DNA from: an uncultured Lachnospiraceae bacterium
GTDB lineage: Bacteria > Bacillota > Clostridia > Lachnospirales > Lachnospiraceae
Direction of reading: 5' to 3'
DNA: 7,678 nt
NCBI GenBank assembly: GCA_910585395.1
Contig: CAJUCK010000037.1
Span: forward strand, 1-7,678
The position numbers were made by a program, and so were the translations under genes. The notes beneath the pieces are model-generated. The model had not been told where the DNA came from. It did no database searches and was given only the letters and a program-made list of their open reading frames with translations. This document shows positions 6,601 through 7,678 of the stretch, piece after piece (the first letter of the stretch is position 1; each line of letters begins with the position of its first letter).

Positions 6601-7017
6601 CAGGTTCTTCCTGGTGGAATGTACTATTATCATCTGGACGATCCAGTGATTGGAGGAGAATCTGGGAAAACAGACGCCCAGATTCAGGAGGAAATTTTAA
6701 AAGAACTGAAGTTGAAAGGAGTAGCCTCACAGATTGAGGATGACAGCGTCAGTTCTAAGGCGAAAAAGGCAGACAATGAAGAATTTCGGATTCTGTCTGG
6801 TTATGTCAATCATAAAATACAAGAAATTGGACAGAAGATTTTTCAGGGAGAGATTTCACCCAATCCCTATCAGCTGGGCGACAGTACAGGGTGTGATTTT
6901 TGTCCTTATCATGGTATCTGTGGATTTGATGCTGGAAGTCCAGGGCAGAATTATCGAAAGCTGGAGAATATCAAAGATGAGAAAGAAATTCTGAGAAAAA
7001 TGCAAGAGGAGATGTAG
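3667..7017 (+). CDS. addB: AddB subunit of the AddAB helicase-nuclease (ATP-dependent nuclease subunit B)
   Basis: This 1116-residue cytoplasmic protein pairs with AddA to resect double-strand breaks and, at Chi-like sites, prepare 3' single strands for RecA. The N-terminus has a Walker A loop, GGSGSGKS (8-15), in a UvrD-like fold that in known AddB proteins does not drive translocation. The C-terminal third is a PD-(D/E)xK nuclease: SACACSHFLEYGLKL (from about 777), MGTMFHQVLERYA with His809, GRIDRID (919-925), and VVDYKSG with Asp939 and Lys941. Four cysteines for the iron-sulfur clasp are present: Cys779, then Cys1076-x2-Cys1079-x5-Cys1085. Their order and the CxxCx5C spacing match what I recall of B. 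subtilis AddB (1166 residues). Nothing essential appears lost. It has its own promoter and overlaps functionally with addA, whose start is 5 nt after the addB stop. Confidence 0.96.
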   Translation: MSLQLIFGGSGSGKSDYVYKRILEQSKKEPDCTFFVLVPEQFTMQTQRELVARQKNHSIMNVDVVSFNRLACRIFDELGMGNLNILEETGKNLVLRRVAEEQQDNLKLLKASMKKTGYITEMKSIISELTQYRIAPEKLDVLIRQKKHLPAFRYKMQDIQTMYQGFVDYLLGKFITAEELLEVFAQEAERSEILRNSVIVLDGFTGFTPVQYYLLERLLKLTREILVTVTLDQREDPYHDRGIQDLFYMSKKTVEMLAKLAVNQHVGIQEPIWICHSEKSRFASSPSLLWLEQNLFRTNPQICCLSQSDKEQDIFLYSLANPRQELEFVGGKITELVRDRGYRYKDIAIVCGDVEMYGNYAEEIFGTYEIPLFLDTRKDILFHPMTEFLRGVLLIVEQDFSYESVLGYLRCGLSGFSMEEIDLLENYVLAENIRGFRKWQNKWVRRGSVAHQEELDEINGLRERFVQQFTPLREIFRGKGRTVLEESRVMYELIFSLDVEAKLKEYEEEFQKQGEGALAREYAQIYKTVMDLLDKMVELLGEEQMRVREYREILEAGMEAAAIGIIPPGYDRVVFGDIERSRLSHIKVLFFIGVNDGLIPKAVEHGGIISQADRELFAANEMELSPTDRERSFIQKFYLYLNLTKPSERLYITWFRVNQEGKESRKSYLVGTIQKMFPAFVPVRVEELSGFEQIITPKSSQRFLVEGLKRAKKGEMSLQWMGLYHWYEKQPGYREQILPFLEAAFYQYQKQNMGKQVTRELYGSVLENSVTRLEQFSACACSHFLEYGLKLKERSLGEFAPVDMGTMFHQVLERYAHAMERAGYHWFDVPKEEQEKLIEQAVEETLGAGFDSLLLQEARTAYLVERMKRILKRTVETIAEQIKTSHFSPEGYEISFSFVENLESVNFVLSDQEKMRLRGRIDRIDTRKTEDAVYVKVVDYKSGSRDFQLLSLYHGLQLQLVVYLNSAMELLQKKYPDKQVLPGGMYYYHLDDPVIGGESGKTDAQIQEEILKELKLKGVASQIEDDSVSSKAKKADNEEFRILSGYVNHKIQEIGQKIFQGEISPNPYQLGDSTGCDFCPYHGICGFDAGSPGQNYRKLENIKDEKEILRKMQEEM
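7006..7011 (+). promoter_or_regulatory. Candidate addA ribosome binding site inside the end of addB
   Basis: GAGGAG in the last codons of addB lies 11 nt before ATG 7023, a rather long spacing. The only nearer purine-rich string, AGGCGG (7016-7021), is too close to the ATG. Ribosomes finishing addB probably re-start on addA, keeping the two subunits in balance. Confidence 0.55.
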
Positions 7018-7022
7018 GCGGT

Positions 7023-7678
7023 ATGGAGAAGAAATGGACCAGACAGCAGCAGCAGGTGATTGCCCTTAGGGATAGGAATCTGCTGGTGTCAGCGGCGGCA
7101 GGAAGCGGTAAGACGGCCGTTTTGGTAGAACGCATTATTCAGAAAATTACGGATACAGAACATCCGGTGGATATTGACCACCTGCTGATTGTGACTTTTA
7201 CTAATGCAGCGGCAGCAGAAATGCGTGAGAGAATAGGACTTGCCCTGGGAGAAGCATTGGAGAGGCGGCCAGAGAGCATTCATCTGCAGCGGCAGCAGAC
7301 ACTGCTGCATACGGCGCAGATTACCACCATACATAGCTTCTGTCTGTATGTAATACGCAATTATTTTCACCGCATAGATTTGGACCCAGATTTCAGGGTA
7401 GCAGAAGAAGGAGAGCTGAAGCTTTTGCAGAGTGATGTTCTCGATCAGGTACTGGAACAGTTTTATAAGGAGGCAAAGCCAGAGTTTCTGGCGCTTTCTG
7501 AGACGCTCGCCACAGGTAAGACAGACCAGCCTCTGAAAGAAACGATTCTAAAACTTTTTCGTTTTGCCATGAGTTATCCCTGGGTGGAAGAGTGGCTTTT
7601 GAGCTGCAGGAAGCCCTTTCATGCGGCCAGCCAGGAAGAATTTGATAGTCTCTCAATAACAGCAGAATTGTTGGAGTA
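7023..7678 (+). CDS. addA: AddA subunit of the AddAB helicase-nuclease, N-terminal fragment
   Basis: The frame is open from ATG 7023 to the right edge, giving 218 residues of a protein that usually has about 1200. AddA is the ATP-driven superfamily 1A (UvrD-like) helicase that moves 3' to 5', with its own nuclease domain at the far C-terminus, which is not seen here. The visible part carries the start-of-helicase motifs in order: WTRQQQQ (5-11, Q-motif region), Walker A AAAGSGKT (24-31), VTFTNAAAAEMRERI (57-71, motif Ia), ITTIHSFC (100-107, motif Ib) and IDLDPDFRVAEEGE (about 120-133), all typical of AddA. It starts 5 nt after addB stops, on the same transcript. The gene is cut by the window end, not broken. 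Confidence 0.95.
   Translation, partial: MEKKWTRQQQQVIALRDRNLLVSAAAGSGKTAVLVERIIQKITDTEHPVDIDHLLIVTFTNAAAAEMRERIGLALGEALERRPESIHLQRQQTLLHTAQITTIHSFCLYVIRNYFHRIDLDPDFRVAEEGELKLLQSDVLDQVLEQFYKEAKPEFLALSETLATGKTDQPLKETILKLFRFAMSYPWVEEWLLSCRKPFHAASQEEFDSLSITAELLE

Noticed and set aside
6119..6730. Minus-strand open frame of 203 codons inside addB
   Set aside because: It covers the addB nuclease domain, has no recognisable motif or ribosome binding site, and is a shadow of the real gene.
1..7678. CRISPR array, insertion sequence, tRNA or rRNA, or a new defence cluster
   Set aside because: No regularly spaced direct repeats, transposase-like frames or RNA gene signatures were seen. AddAB is a repair complex with known anti-phage relevance, not a new system.

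Overview
The window looks like chromosomal DNA from a Gram-positive, low-to-moderate-GC Firmicute, most likely a gut clostridium of the Lachnospiraceae type. That assignment is an inference. It rests on strong GGAGG-type ribosome binding sites, near-consensus sigma-A promoters, hairpin plus T-tract terminators, an AddAB recombination nuclease instead of RecBCD, and a secreted GH5 endoglucanase. All real genes lie on the + strand.

Layout: (1) 1-227 is the C-terminal end of ptsI (PTS enzyme I). It abuts a DeoR/GlpR-family regulator at 228-977 with no gap, and a clear terminator follows at about 984-1018. (2) A perfect-consensus extended -10 promoter at 1038-1065 drives a leader of about 128 nt that can form two tandem hairpins. 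Behind it come deoD (purine nucleoside phosphorylase, 1200-1913) and, 26 nt later, a secreted GH5 subfamily-2-type endoglucanase (1940-2929) followed by a modest terminator. (3) 3067-3357 encodes a 96-residue protein resembling a small family of unknown function that I know mainly from prophages; a perfect 13-bp terminator follows at 3420-3465. (4) The gene-free stretch 3358-3666 holds that terminator, a 10-bp inverted repeat, and a good sigma-A promoter at 3576-3604. This promoter serves addB (3667-7017) and addA (7023 to beyond the window end), the two subunits of the AddAB helicase-nuclease.

The modules share themes rather than one pathway: sugar uptake and its control (ptsI, DeoR), purine nucleoside salvage (deoD), beta-glucan breakdown outside the cell (GH5), and double-strand break repair (addAB). 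The deoD-GH5 pairing is the most unexpected operon. I found no CRISPR array, insertion sequence, tRNA or rRNA, and no convincing new defence or mobile system. The items most worth a second look are the structured deoD leader, the deoD-GH5 dicistron with its very basic enzyme, and the stranded prophage-type gene.
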